64,000 nucleotides of DNA from assembly GCF_030440515.1 (NCBI RefSeq), contig NZ_CP076543.1, positions 7,417,001 through 7,481,000 of the forward strand, in the 5' to 3' direction. A program made the translations under genes and the position numbers. The notes below the pieces were generated by a model. That model saw only the letters and a list, made by a program, of their open reading frames with translations, had not been told where the DNA came from and ran no database searches. Below are positions 34,063-41,568 of this stretch, piece after piece. How positions within the stretch are numbered: the first letter of the stretch is position 1; every line of letters begins with the position of its first letter. The stretch comes from Streptomyces xanthophaeus. Its GTDB lineage: Bacteria > Actinomycetota > Actinomycetes > Streptomycetales > Streptomycetaceae.

Positions 34063-36021
34063 ATGCACGATCATGCCCGAATGAGGCGCATCAATGTGAA
34101 ACGCGTGCTGGTCGGCGAACCCCTCGACACCTCACGCCTGGGCGAGACCCTCCTGCCCAAAAGACTCGCCCTGCCGATCTTCTGCAGCGACCCGCTCTCC
34201 TCCGTGGCCTACGCCACCGAGGAGATCCTGCTGATCCTCGCCCTCGGCGGCGTCGCACTGCTGCACCTCACCTGGTACGCGGCCGCCGCCATCGTCTTCC
34301 TGCTCATCGTCGTCGTCGCCTCGTACCGGCAGACCTGCCACGCCTACCCCGGAGGGGGCGGCGCCTACGTCGTCAGCTCGGAGAACCTCGGCCAGACCGC
34401 CGCGCTCACCGCCGCCAGCGCCCTGCTCGTCGACTACGTGATGACCGTCGCGGTCTCCGTCGTCTCCGGCGTCTCCGCCATCACCTCGGCCATCCCCTCG
34501 CTCAGCGACCACGAAGTGGTCCTGTCCGTCGCCTTCGTGGTGCTGCTGACCCTCATGAACCTGCGCGGCGTACGGGAGTCGGGCCGCGTCTTCGCCATCC
34601 CCACCTACGGCTTCGTCCTCGTCATCTACCTCATGTTCGCCGTCGCCGCCGTACGGCTCGGGACCGGCGACACCATCCGCGCCGAGTCCGCCGACCTCCC
34701 GATCACCCCGGTCGACACCTACACCGGACTCGCCCTCGTGTTCCTCACGATGCGGGCCTTCGCCTCCGGATGCACCGCCCTCACCGGCGTCGAGGCCATC
34801 AGCAACGGCGTCCCCGCCTTCCGCAAGCCCAAGGCGAAGAACGCCGCGACCACGCTCGCCGTGATGGGCGTGCTCTCCGTGACGATGTTCGCCGGCATCA
34901 CGGCCCTGGCCATGTCGTACCAGGTGCACGTCGCGGCCGACCCCACCGAACTGGGCCTGCCCCCGGGCACCCCGATGTCCACCGCCCTCGCCCAGATCGG
35001 CCGCGCCACCTTCGGCAGCTGGCACTTCCTCTTCTACCTGCTCCAGGCCGTCACCGCGGGCGTCCTGATCCTCGCCGCCAACACCGCCTTCAACGGCTTC
35101 CCGATGCTCGCCTCGATCCTGGCCAAGGACCGCTACGCGCCCCGCCAGCTCTTCAACCGCGGCGACCGGCTCGTCTACTCCAACGGCGTCGTCCTGCTCG
35201 CGCTCGCCGCCATCGCCCTCATCGTGGCCTTCGACGCCGAACTGACCCGCCTCATCCAGCTCTACATCATCGGCGTCTTCGTCTCCTTCACCCTCTCCCA
35301 GTCGGGCATGGTCCGGCACTGGAGGAAGACCCTCGCCTCACCCGCCACCCCGCGCGAGGAGCGGATCCACATCCACCGCAGGCTCGCCATCAACGCCGTC
35401 GGCGCCACCCTGACCGCCCTGGTCCTGGTCATCGTCCTGCTCACCAAGTTCACCCACGGCGCCTGGCTGGTGGTCATCGCCATGCCGCTGCTCTTCCTCG
35501 GCATGAAGGGCGTCCGCCGCCACTACGAGCAGGTCGCACGCCAGGTCGCCGTCGCTCCCGACGCCACCCCGCGCAGGCCCGCCCGCCACCACGTCCTGGT
35601 CCTGGTCGCCGCCGTGCACGCCCCGACGCTCAAGGCCATCGGCTACGCGCAGGGGCTGCGCCCGGACACCCTGACGGCGGTCACGGTCGCGGCGGACGAG
35701 AAGGAGGCGACCGGGCTGCGCGAGGCGTGGGCCGAGCACGACACCGGCCTGCCGCTGAAGATCCTGCACTCGCCGTACCGGGAGGTGGTGGGCCCGATCC
35801 TGGCCCACGTCGAGGAACTGGCCGCCGGCTCCGGCACGGACATGCTGTCGGTGGTGATCCCCGAGTACGTGGTGGGCCACTGGTGGGAGCAGCCCCTGCA
35901 CAACCAGAACGCCCTGCGGCTGAAGGCGCGACTGCTCTTCACGCCGGGCGTCGCGGTGATCGACGTGCCGTACCTCCTGGAGTCCGCGAGGCCCGCGGAC
36001 CCGGCGCGGCGCGGCGGGTGA
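34063..36021 (+). CDS. KimA-like APC-superfamily permease, probable potassium transporter
   Basis: A 652-aa membrane protein. The start (NVKRVLVGEPLDTSRLGETLLPKRLALPIFCSDPLSSVAYATEEIL) is the hallmark of the KimA/YdaO-type high-affinity K+ importers of the APC superfamily. About twelve membrane segments fill residues 40-460. A cytosolic domain of about 170 residues follows (HHVLVLVAAVHAPTLKAIGYAQGL...), as in KimA, which c-di-AMP regulates. Starts at 34063, 34081 or nearby are possible. I saw no ydaO riboswitch in the short 33-bp leader. Its last 83 bp overlap the tail of the opposite-strand PucR gene. Confidence 0.82.
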   Translation: MHDHARMRRINVKRVLVGEPLDTSRLGETLLPKRLALPIFCSDPLSSVAYATEEILLILALGGVALLHLTWYAAAAIVFLLIVVVASYRQTCHAYPGGGGAYVVSSENLGQTAALTAASALLVDYVMTVAVSVVSGVSAITSAIPSLSDHEVVLSVAFVVLLTLMNLRGVRESGRVFAIPTYGFVLVIYLMFAVAAVRLGTGDTIRAESADLPITPVDTYTGLALVFLTMRAFASGCTALTGVEAISNGVPAFRKPKAKNAATTLAVMGVLSVTMFAGITALAMSYQVHVAADPTELGLPPGTPMSTALAQIGRATFGSWHFLFYLLQAVTAGVLILAANTAFNGFPMLASILAKDRYAPRQLFNRGDRLVYSNGVVLLALAAIALIVAFDAELTRLIQLYIIGVFVSFTLSQSGMVRHWRKTLASPATPREERIHIHRRLAINAVGATLTALVLVIVLLTKFTHGAWLVVIAMPLLFLGMKGVRRHYEQVARQVAVAPDATPRRPARHHVLVLVAAVHAPTLKAIGYAQGLRPDTLTAVTVAADEKEATGLREAWAEHDTGLPLKILHSPYREVVGPILAHVEELAAGSGTDMLSVVIPEYVVGHWWEQPLHNQNALRLKARLLFTPGVAVIDVPYLLESARPADPARRGG

Positions 36022-37231
36022 CCGGTTCCGTCTCGACGTGCTGCAGCACCGCCGAGTGCGCCAGCGCCAGCTCCACCACGTGCCGGGGGTCGGACAGGGA
36101 ACGGCCGGTGAGCTGCTCCACGCGCCGCAGCCGGTTGGAGACGGTGTTGCGGTGGCAGTACAGCCGCTGCGCGGCGTCCGTGGTCGAACCCCGGCAGGCC
36201 AGCCAGGTGCCCAGGGTGGTCAGGAGCGTCCGCCGGTCCTCCGCGGGCAGCGCGAGCACCGGACCGAGCACCACCTGGCGCAGCCGGCCGGCGAGTTCGG
36301 CCTGGGCCGCGACCAGCGCCGCCGGCAGCCGTTCGTCCAGCAGGGCGGTGCGCGGGCCCTCGGACTCGGGGGCGGTGCGCAGTGCGAGGGCGGCCAGCCG
36401 CCGAGCCCGGGCCAGGTCGGCCGGCGCCTCGACGACCGGGCCGACCCCGGCCCGTACGCCGAGGGGCGCGAGCAGCTCCCGTACGGACTCCAGCGGATGG
36501 TGGCCCAGCTCCACCAGGCCGAGCTCGCCGTCGGCGCGGATGCGCCACAGCACGCGCGGAGCGGAGGCGGCTGCTGTCCCCCCGGCCGGCGCGACGGGGG
36601 CGACCGGGACGCCGGGCGCGGCGGCGGCCAGCACGACCACCGTGAAACGGCCCCGCTCCGGCAGCCCGAGCTGCGCGGCGGCAGCTTCGGCGGCTTCGGC
36701 GGCTTCGGCGGCCGAGCCCGGCGGCCCGTCCGCGCCGTCGAGCAGCACGTCCAGCAGGGCCGCCCGGCGCTCCCGGTCCCGGTCCGCGTGCGCGGCCTCC
36801 GTCCGGCGGTACGACTCGGTCATGGCGTCCGTCATCTGGTCCAGTACGTCCCACAGTGCGGCCGCGCCGGGCAGAAGCCGGGGCAGCGCCGCCCGGTCGT
36901 GCGCGGTCACGGCCTCCGTGAGGCTCTGCCAGAGCAGCCGGCCGCCCCGGCGGTAGGTGCGCAGCAGAGAGGTGAGCGGCAGCCCCTGCTCGGCCCGGAG
37001 CGTGCCGACGGCCCGGGCGTCGGCGAGCTCCACCGGCAGGCCCCGGGAACTGCGCAGCAGCCCTTCGACGGCCTGGCGGAGGGTGTGGTGGATCCGCTCG
37101 CGCAGCTCGGCCCGGCCCAGCAGGGCTGCGTAGGCGGGGTCCTCGGCCAGCGTCCGGTCGGCGAGCCGGTCCGCCGCCACGGCGATCCGGCGGGACAGGT
37201 CCTCGCGTATCTCCTCGATGATCCGCTCCAT
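35939..37231 (-). CDS. PucR/CdaR-type helix-turn-helix regulator
   Basis: A 430-aa regulator. The N-terminal domain (ERIIEEIREDLSRRIAVAADRLADRTLAED...) is of the RsbRD-like helical type that precedes GGDEF-like and PucR HTH domains. The C-terminal HTH is DAAQRLYCHRNTVSNRLRRVEQLTGRSLSDPRHVVELALAH. A 9-bp tandem repeat near 36680-36710 encodes an EAA run (AAEAAEAAEAA) in the linker. ATG at 37231 was chosen. The Arg/Pro-rich tail overlaps the transporter gene tail-to-tail over 83 bp. It is one of two PucR-type genes flanking the transporter. Confidence 0.82.
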   Translation of the reverse strand: MERIIEEIREDLSRRIAVAADRLADRTLAEDPAYAALLGRAELRERIHHTLRQAVEGLLRSSRGLPVELADARAVGTLRAEQGLPLTSLLRTYRRGGRLLWQSLTEAVTAHDRAALPRLLPGAAALWDVLDQMTDAMTESYRRTEAAHADRDRERRAALLDVLLDGADGPPGSAAEAAEAAEAAAAQLGLPERGRFTVVVLAAAAPGVPVAPVAPAGGTAAASAPRVLWRIRADGELGLVELGHHPLESVRELLAPLGVRAGVGPVVEAPADLARARRLAALALRTAPESEGPRTALLDERLPAALVAAQAELAGRLRQVVLGPVLALPAEDRRTLLTTLGTWLACRGSTTDAAQRLYCHRNTVSNRLRRVEQLTGRSLSDPRHVVELALAHSAVLQHVETEPVTRRAAPGPRASRTPGGTARRSPRRPA

Positions 37232-37305
37232 GACGCGCAGCCTGACACGGGGGAGGGGGTGGTGGGGAGGGCCCGGACCGGGCGCGTCCGCTACCGTGTG
37301 CGAAT

Positions 37306-37321
37306 CACTGCACCTGCAGTG
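37306..37321. promoter_or_regulatory. Operator-like inverted repeat before the TetR gene
   Basis: CACTGCA-CC-TGCAGTG has perfect 7-bp arms. It lies 39 bp upstream of the TetR start and between divergent regulator genes. It is a good candidate for autoregulation by the adjacent TetR protein. Confidence 0.65.
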
Positions 37322-37360
37322 CTCACCCGACGTGCTCCACCCGCCCCCAGGGACCCGCCC

Positions 37361-37924
37361 ATGCGCCAGAACCCGCAGCGCCGTGCCGCGCTGCTCGACG
37401 CCGCCATCGAAGTCCTGGCGCGCGAGGGATCGCGCGGTCTGACCCTGCGCGCCGTGGACGCCGAGGCCGGCGTGCCCACGGGCACCGCCTCGAACTACTT
37501 CGCCAACCGGTCCCAGCTGCTCGTACAGATCCTGCACCGCACCCGGGAACGGCTGGTCCCGGACCCGGCGGACCTCGCCGGCCCGCTGGACACCGAGGTC
37601 CTGCTCACGCGGCTCCTGGAACGGATGCGGCGCGAGCGCAGTGTGCACATCGCCATGCTGGAGCTGCGGCTGGAGGGCACCCGGCGCCCCGAGCTCCAGG
37701 CGGAGCTCGCGTCCTTCCAGGGCCTGGAGCTGGAGGCCAACATCAGGTGGCACCTGGACGCGGGGCTGCCCGGGGACCGGCAGGGCGTGGTCCTGATGTA
37801 CCTGGCGATGCTCGGTCTGATCGTGGACGACCTGACCGCGCCCGCCATGCTGGAAGCGCACCCGGCGCACGGGCTCATTCGGACGATGGTCGAGCGCCTC
37901 CTCCCGGAGAAGCCTGCGGACTGA
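37361..37924 (+). CDS. TetR family transcriptional regulator
   Basis: A 187-aa repressor. The N-terminal HTH is RRAALLDAAIEVLAREGSRGLTLRAVDAEAGVPTGTASNYFANRSQLLVQIL, with the GTxSNYF recognition helix. A helical ligand-binding domain follows (HIAMLELRLEGTRRPELQAELASF). It is divergent from a PucR-type gene, with a 16-bp inverted repeat at 37306-37321 in between. No enzyme gene is clearly paired with it. Effector and regulon are unknown. Confidence 0.88.
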   Translation: MRQNPQRRAALLDAAIEVLAREGSRGLTLRAVDAEAGVPTGTASNYFANRSQLLVQILHRTRERLVPDPADLAGPLDTEVLLTRLLERMRRERSVHIAMLELRLEGTRRPELQAELASFQGLELEANIRWHLDAGLPGDRQGVVLMYLAMLGLIVDDLTAPAMLEAHPAHGLIRTMVERLLPEKPAD

Positions 37925-37980
37925 CTATCGTGCCGGTGAACAAGCACCGGCGGGGTGGGGAAACCGTGGGGAGTGCGGAC

Positions 37981-38601
37981 ATGGCGGACATCGCAGAGGA
38001 CGTGGCGGACGGGATACGGTGGCTGGCCCACTGGGACCAATGGTTCGCCGGTCTGACCTTCGCCCGGGGGATAGCCCCCGACGAACTCGCCACGCGGCTC
38101 GGCGCGCTCCCCGGGGTGCACCCCGGGCCGCTGGGCGCACTCGACGCCTGGAGCATGGTCACCGAGACCGTGGACGGCGACGGCGTGGCCCGGGTCGGCC
38201 GGTGGGGCGGCTGGTCCTTCGCCGTCGAACACGGTCTGCCGGCCGGAGCGGAACGGCTCGCCGAGGTCTCCCGGGGCGGCGTGGAGGCCGTCCACCTCGA
38301 CCCGCAGCCCGACCACCCGCCCAAGCAGTTCGCGTACGCCCTGGACGGCGAGCTCGTGTGCTGCTTCGGCCTCGGCGAGGAATGCTGGCGCGGCGGCCAC
38401 CGGCCGGACTTCCTGCTCCCGGAACTGATCGCGGCCGGCATCCTCACCCCGGACGGCGCGTGCGCCCGCCCGGCCGGCGAACCGGACGCGGACCGCGACC
38501 GCCACACCCTCGCCGTCGTGGAACGCCGCTTCGGGCTGTCCCTGCCGCGCCACCTGATCGCGGACACCCCGCTCCCGGCGTACGTGACCTGCACGCGCTA
38601 G
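37981..38601 (+). CDS. DUF6461-type protein
   Basis: A 206-aa soluble protein with the pattern DGIRWLAHWDQWFAGLTFARGIAPDELATRLGA...GRWGGWSFAVEHG, which I associate with the DUF6461 group of actinobacteria (family number not checked). A CCFGLGEECWRGG segment holds three cysteines. The function is unknown. ATG at 37981 has GGGGAG upstream; GTG at 37930 is another in-frame choice. It follows the TetR gene on the same strand by about 57 bp. Confidence 0.7.
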   Translation: MADIAEDVADGIRWLAHWDQWFAGLTFARGIAPDELATRLGALPGVHPGPLGALDAWSMVTETVDGDGVARVGRWGGWSFAVEHGLPAGAERLAEVSRGGVEAVHLDPQPDHPPKQFAYALDGELVCCFGLGEECWRGGHRPDFLLPELIAAGILTPDGACARPAGEPDADRDRHTLAVVERRFGLSLPRHLIADTPLPAYVTCTR

Positions 38602-38745
38602 CGGTCCGGGCCGGGGTCGGCGCCGTCCGGGGCACCCGGGATGCGGTGATCTTATGCTCAGGTTTACGCGAGTCCGCTGGTTTTGCGCCCGGTGAGCCAC
38701 TTTGATGGGTTTGCCAGGCCTCGTACCGGAGCAGGGGGACTAGTC

Positions 38746-38988
38746 ATGGGCACCGACCACAGTCAGAAGGACAGAACACCCACCCTGATCGGCTCCGTGC
38801 AGCGCGCACTGCGCCTCCTGGAAGCGATGTCCGCGGAGGGCGGGGTGACGGCCAAGAGGCTCGCCCGGCTCACCGGCATCCCCCTGCCGACCGTCTATCA
38901 CTTGCTGCGCACCCTCAGCCACGAGGGCTACGTGCAGCGCGAGGGAGGGTCGTTCCGCCTCGCGGACGATCTTCCGCTCGCTTCGTGA
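38746..38988 (+). CDS. HTH-only IclR-like protein (truncated regulator)
   Basis: An 80-aa protein starting at ATG 38746 behind GCAGGGGGA. It contains just the IclR winged helix (LIGSVQRALRLLEAMSAEGGVTAKRLARLTGIPLPTVYHLLRTLSHEGYVQREGGSFRLAD) and then stops. Full IclR regulators have a further effector domain of about 170 residues; the bases after 38988 are AT-richer and do not encode it in any frame. It is either a decayed regulator or a mini-regulator. It lies 160 bp upstream of the Roadblock cassette on the same strand and may act on it. Confidence 0.72.
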   Translation: MGTDHSQKDRTPTLIGSVQRALRLLEAMSAEGGVTAKRLARLTGIPLPTVYHLLRTLSHEGYVQREGGSFRLADDLPLAS

Positions 38989-39028
38989 TCAAATATCGAC
39001 GCGTTCCGGCCAACGTCTCGCACCCTTC

Positions 39029-39055
39029 CTGGCATGTTCCAGCGGAAAATGCCAG
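39029..39055. promoter_or_regulatory. Inverted repeat in the promoter region of the Roadblock cassette
   Basis: CTGGCAT and ATGCCAG flank a 13-nt spacer, with TT/AA extensions in part. The site lies in the only AT-richer stretch between the HTH-only IclR-like gene and the first Roadblock gene, about 94 bp before its start. Confidence 0.4.
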
Positions 39056-39148
39056 AACACCCTTTCGTGCACGGGAACTTGAGTAAGTTCCCTCCTGTCG
39101 CGCCGTACGACCGTGCACTCAGCACGTCCGGCCGGGAGGGGAGCCCGC

Positions 39149-39589
39149 GTGCCCGGGATCGACGAATGCCTGCTCGAAGCCATGGCCCTGCCTGGTGCGC
39201 GGGGGGCCGCGCTGGTCGACTGGAGCAGCGGACTGGCCCTCGGCACCGCGGGGGAGTCGCCCGTGGGCGACCACGAGACCACCGCCGCCGAGACCGCCGA
39301 ACTGGCTCGGGCGGCAGCCGAGTACGAGTCCTTCGCCCCGGCGGAGACCGACCCGGCACACGGTGGCGGAGCCGTTCCCTCCGCCGGTTCGTCCGCCGGC
39401 TTACCGGCCGGCCCGCCTGTCGAGGATCTGATCGTCACCACCCGCACTGGATACCACGTACTGCGCTTCGTCGAGACGAGCTTCGACAGCAGCGTATTCC
39501 TGCACCTGTGGCTCGACCGCGCCGACGGCAATCTCGCCCTCGCGCGCCACAGGCTCCGTGCCCTGGCCGAGGGGCTGGTACTGAGATGA
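39149..39589 (+). CDS. Roadblock/LC7-like protein 1, with a TTA codon
   Basis: A 146-aa protein. The N-terminal half (IDECLLEAMALPGARGAALVDWSSGLALGT) and C-terminal half (LIVTTRTGYHVLRFVETSFDSSVFLHLWLDRADGNLALARHRLRALAEG) match Roadblock 4 at 40999-41373 segment by segment. An Ala/Pro/Glu-rich insert of about 40 residues separates them. Roadblock proteins usually dimerise and regulate small GTPases. GTG at 39149 follows GGGAGGGG. Codon 85 (39401-39403) is TTA, so bldA tRNA would be required. The stop overlaps the next ATG (ATGA). Confidence 0.75.
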   Translation: MPGIDECLLEAMALPGARGAALVDWSSGLALGTAGESPVGDHETTAAETAELARAAAEYESFAPAETDPAHGGGAVPSAGSSAGLPAGPPVEDLIVTTRTGYHVLRFVETSFDSSVFLHLWLDRADGNLALARHRLRALAEGLVLR

Positions 39590-40383
39590 CCACCCCGGCC
39601 ACCGCCACGGCCGCGAACGCCTTCGCCGCTGTCTCCCCCCTTCTCACCCGACTCGCCGCGGAGCGCGCCACCGGCGCCCTGCTCCGCGACCGGGGCACCC
39701 TCTTCCTGGAGGACGGACGAATAGTCCACGCGGAGAGCCCGGCCACACCCGGTCTCGACGTCCTCCTCACCACCGGCGGCGGCCTCGCCCCCGAACGCTG
39801 GCGCGAGGCCGTGGACCGGGCCGGTGCCCGCGGCCAGGTCGCCCGCTTCCTCGTGGACAGCGGCGGGCTCGCCGGCGGGGAACTGGAGATATGCCACCTC
39901 GCCGCCATATTCGACGCCGCCTTCTTCGCACTCTCCCCGGGCAGCGGGCCCTCCCGCTTCCGCCGCGGGGCCACCCACTGGATCGGATCCGTCCGTTCCG
40001 TTCCCGCCGCAGCCGTCGAACGGGAGACCCGGCGCCGCCGGGACCTGCTCGACGCGGTCTGGCCGTACCCCCTGCTGGACACCTCCCCGGTCGTACCCCG
40101 GGCGGCCGCGCCGGGCCAGACGATCACCTCCCGGCAGCGGGCCCTGCTGGGCCAGGCCGACGGCCTGCGCACCCCGGCCGACCTCGCGTGGGTCCTGGGC
40201 CGGCCCGCCTTCCACACCCTGCTCGACGTACGGCGCCTCGCGGCGGCCGGACTGGTCGAGACCCCGCACACCCCGGCCCCGCCACCGGCCGTGGCGCCCC
40301 TGCCCGACTGGATGACCGAGGCCCAATCCCCGGACGTGGCGCTGCTCCGCCGGTTACGCGACGCACTGGAGGCAAGTCTGTGA
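39586..40383 (+). CDS. PATAN/DUF4388-like plus winged-helix protein, with a TTA codon
   Basis: A 265-aa protein. Residues 15-120 (LAAERATGALLRDRGTLFLEDGRIVHAESPATPGLDVLL...) follow the pattern of PATAN/DUF4388 domains, which occur in bacterial signalling proteins near Roadblock modules. Residues 180-225 (RALLGQADGLRTPADLAWVLGRPAFHTLLDVRRLAAAGLVET) look like a winged helix. This assignment is from pattern only. It is translationally coupled to Roadblock 1 (4-bp overlap). Codon 257 (40354-40356) is TTA. It may link the Roadblock complex to DNA or to another partner. Confidence 0.68.
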   Translation: MTTPATATAANAFAAVSPLLTRLAAERATGALLRDRGTLFLEDGRIVHAESPATPGLDVLLTTGGGLAPERWREAVDRAGARGQVARFLVDSGGLAGGELEICHLAAIFDAAFFALSPGSGPSRFRRGATHWIGSVRSVPAAAVERETRRRRDLLDAVWPYPLLDTSPVVPRAAAPGQTITSRQRALLGQADGLRTPADLAWVLGRPAFHTLLDVRRLAAAGLVETPHTPAPPPAVAPLPDWMTEAQSPDVALLRRLRDALEASL

Positions 40384-40454
40384 GGCTCCCGCTGCGACCG
40401 GCCCTGCGCGCCGACCGCTCCGAGCGAAGGCAGCCCGAAAGGAGAAAGGCCGAC

Positions 40455-40874
40455 ATGAGTACGGTGCCCCCCGAGACGGAGGCCGAGATACTCGCCGAGC
40501 TCCGCAGGCTGCGGGCCCGGGTACCCCAGCTCACGGGCGCGCTCGCCGCGAGCGCCGACGGTTTCGTCCTGGCCCAGGACAGCGCCGCTGCCGAGGCCGA
40601 GTCCGTCGCGGCGCTGACCGCAGCCGCCCTCGGCGTGGCCCAGCGGCTCAGCGACTGCACCGGCCAGGGCGCCTTCCGCGAACTGCTCGTGCGCGGTGAG
40701 GACGGATACGTCGCCACCTACGCGGCGGGGCTGGCGGCGGTCCTCACCCTGACCGCCGAGCCGCGCGTCAACGTCGGGCGCCTCCACCTGGAGGCCCGGC
40801 GCTCCAGTCTCCGGATAGCGGAACTGATCGACCACACCCTCGGGCGACGCGGTCCCGGAGCCGCACCCGGGTGA
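40455..40874 (+). CDS. Roadblock/LC7 protein 2
   Basis: A 139-aa protein. ILAELRRLRARVPQLTGALAASADGFVLAQDS...ESVAALTAAALGVAQRLSD...ELLVRGEDGYVATYAAGLAAVLTLTAEPRVNVGRLHLEARRSSLRIAELI is a classic Roadblock/LC7 fold. ATG at 40455 follows AAGGAGAAAGG; GTG at 40380 in the same frame overlaps the previous stop but would add a basic leader. It is the third gene of the cassette. No Ras-like GTPase gene, which conservons contain, is found here. Confidence 0.78.
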   Translation: MSTVPPETEAEILAELRRLRARVPQLTGALAASADGFVLAQDSAAAEAESVAALTAAALGVAQRLSDCTGQGAFRELLVRGEDGYVATYAAGLAAVLTLTAEPRVNVGRLHLEARRSSLRIAELIDHTLGRRGPGAAPG

Positions 40875-40998
40875 TTCACGTTCCGGCCGGCGGCAGGGCC
40901 TGACCTGTCCGGCGCGTGCCGCCACGGCTACACCCAGCTACAGCCAGTCACATTCCCTCACATCCCAGTCACAGTGAAACGAGAAAGAGGACCCTCTC

Positions 40999-41373
40999 AT
41001 GGTCAATGTGGAGACCGCACTCAAGGAAGCCACCACCACGATCGAAGGCGCCATCGGTGCCGCGCTCGTCGACTACGGCAGTGGTATGGCCCTCGGCACC
41101 ATCGGGGGCGGCAAGGACCTCGACCTCGCGGTCGCGGCGGCGGGCAACACGGACGTGGTGCGCGCCAAGGTCCGCACGATGGAGATGCTCGGCCTCAAGG
41201 ACGAGATCGAGGACATCCTCATCACCCTCGGCAGCCAGTACCACCTGATCCGGCTGATGAAGGCCCGCGGTTCCACGGGCTTCTTCCTCTACCTGGCGCT
41301 CGACAAGGGGCGGGCCAACCTCGCGATGGCCCGTCATCAACTGAAGAAGATCGAAGCAGACCTGGAGGTCTGA
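40999..41373 (+). CDS. Roadblock/LC7-like protein 4 of the cassette
   Basis: A 124-aa protein: MVNVETALKEATTTIEGAIGAALVDYGSGMALGT...LITLGSQYHLIRLMKARGSTGFFLYLALDKGRANLAMARHQLKKIEADL. It aligns with Roadblock 1 without the latter's 40-residue insert, so the two are paralogues. ATG at 40999 follows AAAGAGGA. It is separated from the third gene by 124 bp and may have its own promoter, but a strong hairpin at 41423-41452 ends the whole cassette. Confidence 0.75.
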   Translation: MVNVETALKEATTTIEGAIGAALVDYGSGMALGTIGGGKDLDLAVAAAGNTDVVRAKVRTMEMLGLKDEIEDILITLGSQYHLIRLMKARGSTGFFLYLALDKGRANLAMARHQLKKIEADLEV

Positions 41374-41422
41374 CCGACCCTACCGGGTACGGTCGGGCCG
41401 CCTCCAACCGCATCGCCGAAGT

Positions 41423-41452
41423 GGCGGACGGCTGAATTCTTTGCCGTCCGCC
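41423..41452 (+). terminator. Hairpin terminator of the Roadblock cassette
   Basis: GGCGGACGGC and GCCGTCCGCC form a perfect 10-bp stem with an AT-rich loop, 49 bp after the stop. Confidence 0.65.
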
Positions 41453-41473
41453 CTGGCGGTTGGCTTCGTATGC

Positions 41474-41509
41474 CCCATATGGGTGGAGTTTATGACTCTG
41501 TTACAGAGT
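41474..41509. promoter_or_regulatory. Two short palindromes in the promoter of the teichoic-acid gene
   Basis: CCCATATGGG (41474-41483) is a perfect palindrome, and ACTCTG-TTA-CAGAGT (41495-41509) has 6-bp arms. Both lie 59-95 bp upstream of the glycerophosphotransferase start in an AT-rich stretch that is rare in this window. They look like a promoter with operators. Confidence 0.45.
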
Positions 41510-41568
41510 AGGATGCTGTGAGTAGCTGATCATCGACAAAGCATAAAACGCTGGAGAAACCGCCACCC

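Noticed and set aside
34063..34063. ydaO (c-di-AMP) riboswitch before the KimA-like gene
   Set aside because: Only 33 bp separate it from the preceding gene and the needed conserved elements are not visible.
39149..41373. A classical conservon (cvn) operon
   Set aside because: There is no histidine kinase, DUF742 or Ras-like GTPase gene, so the name would mislead.
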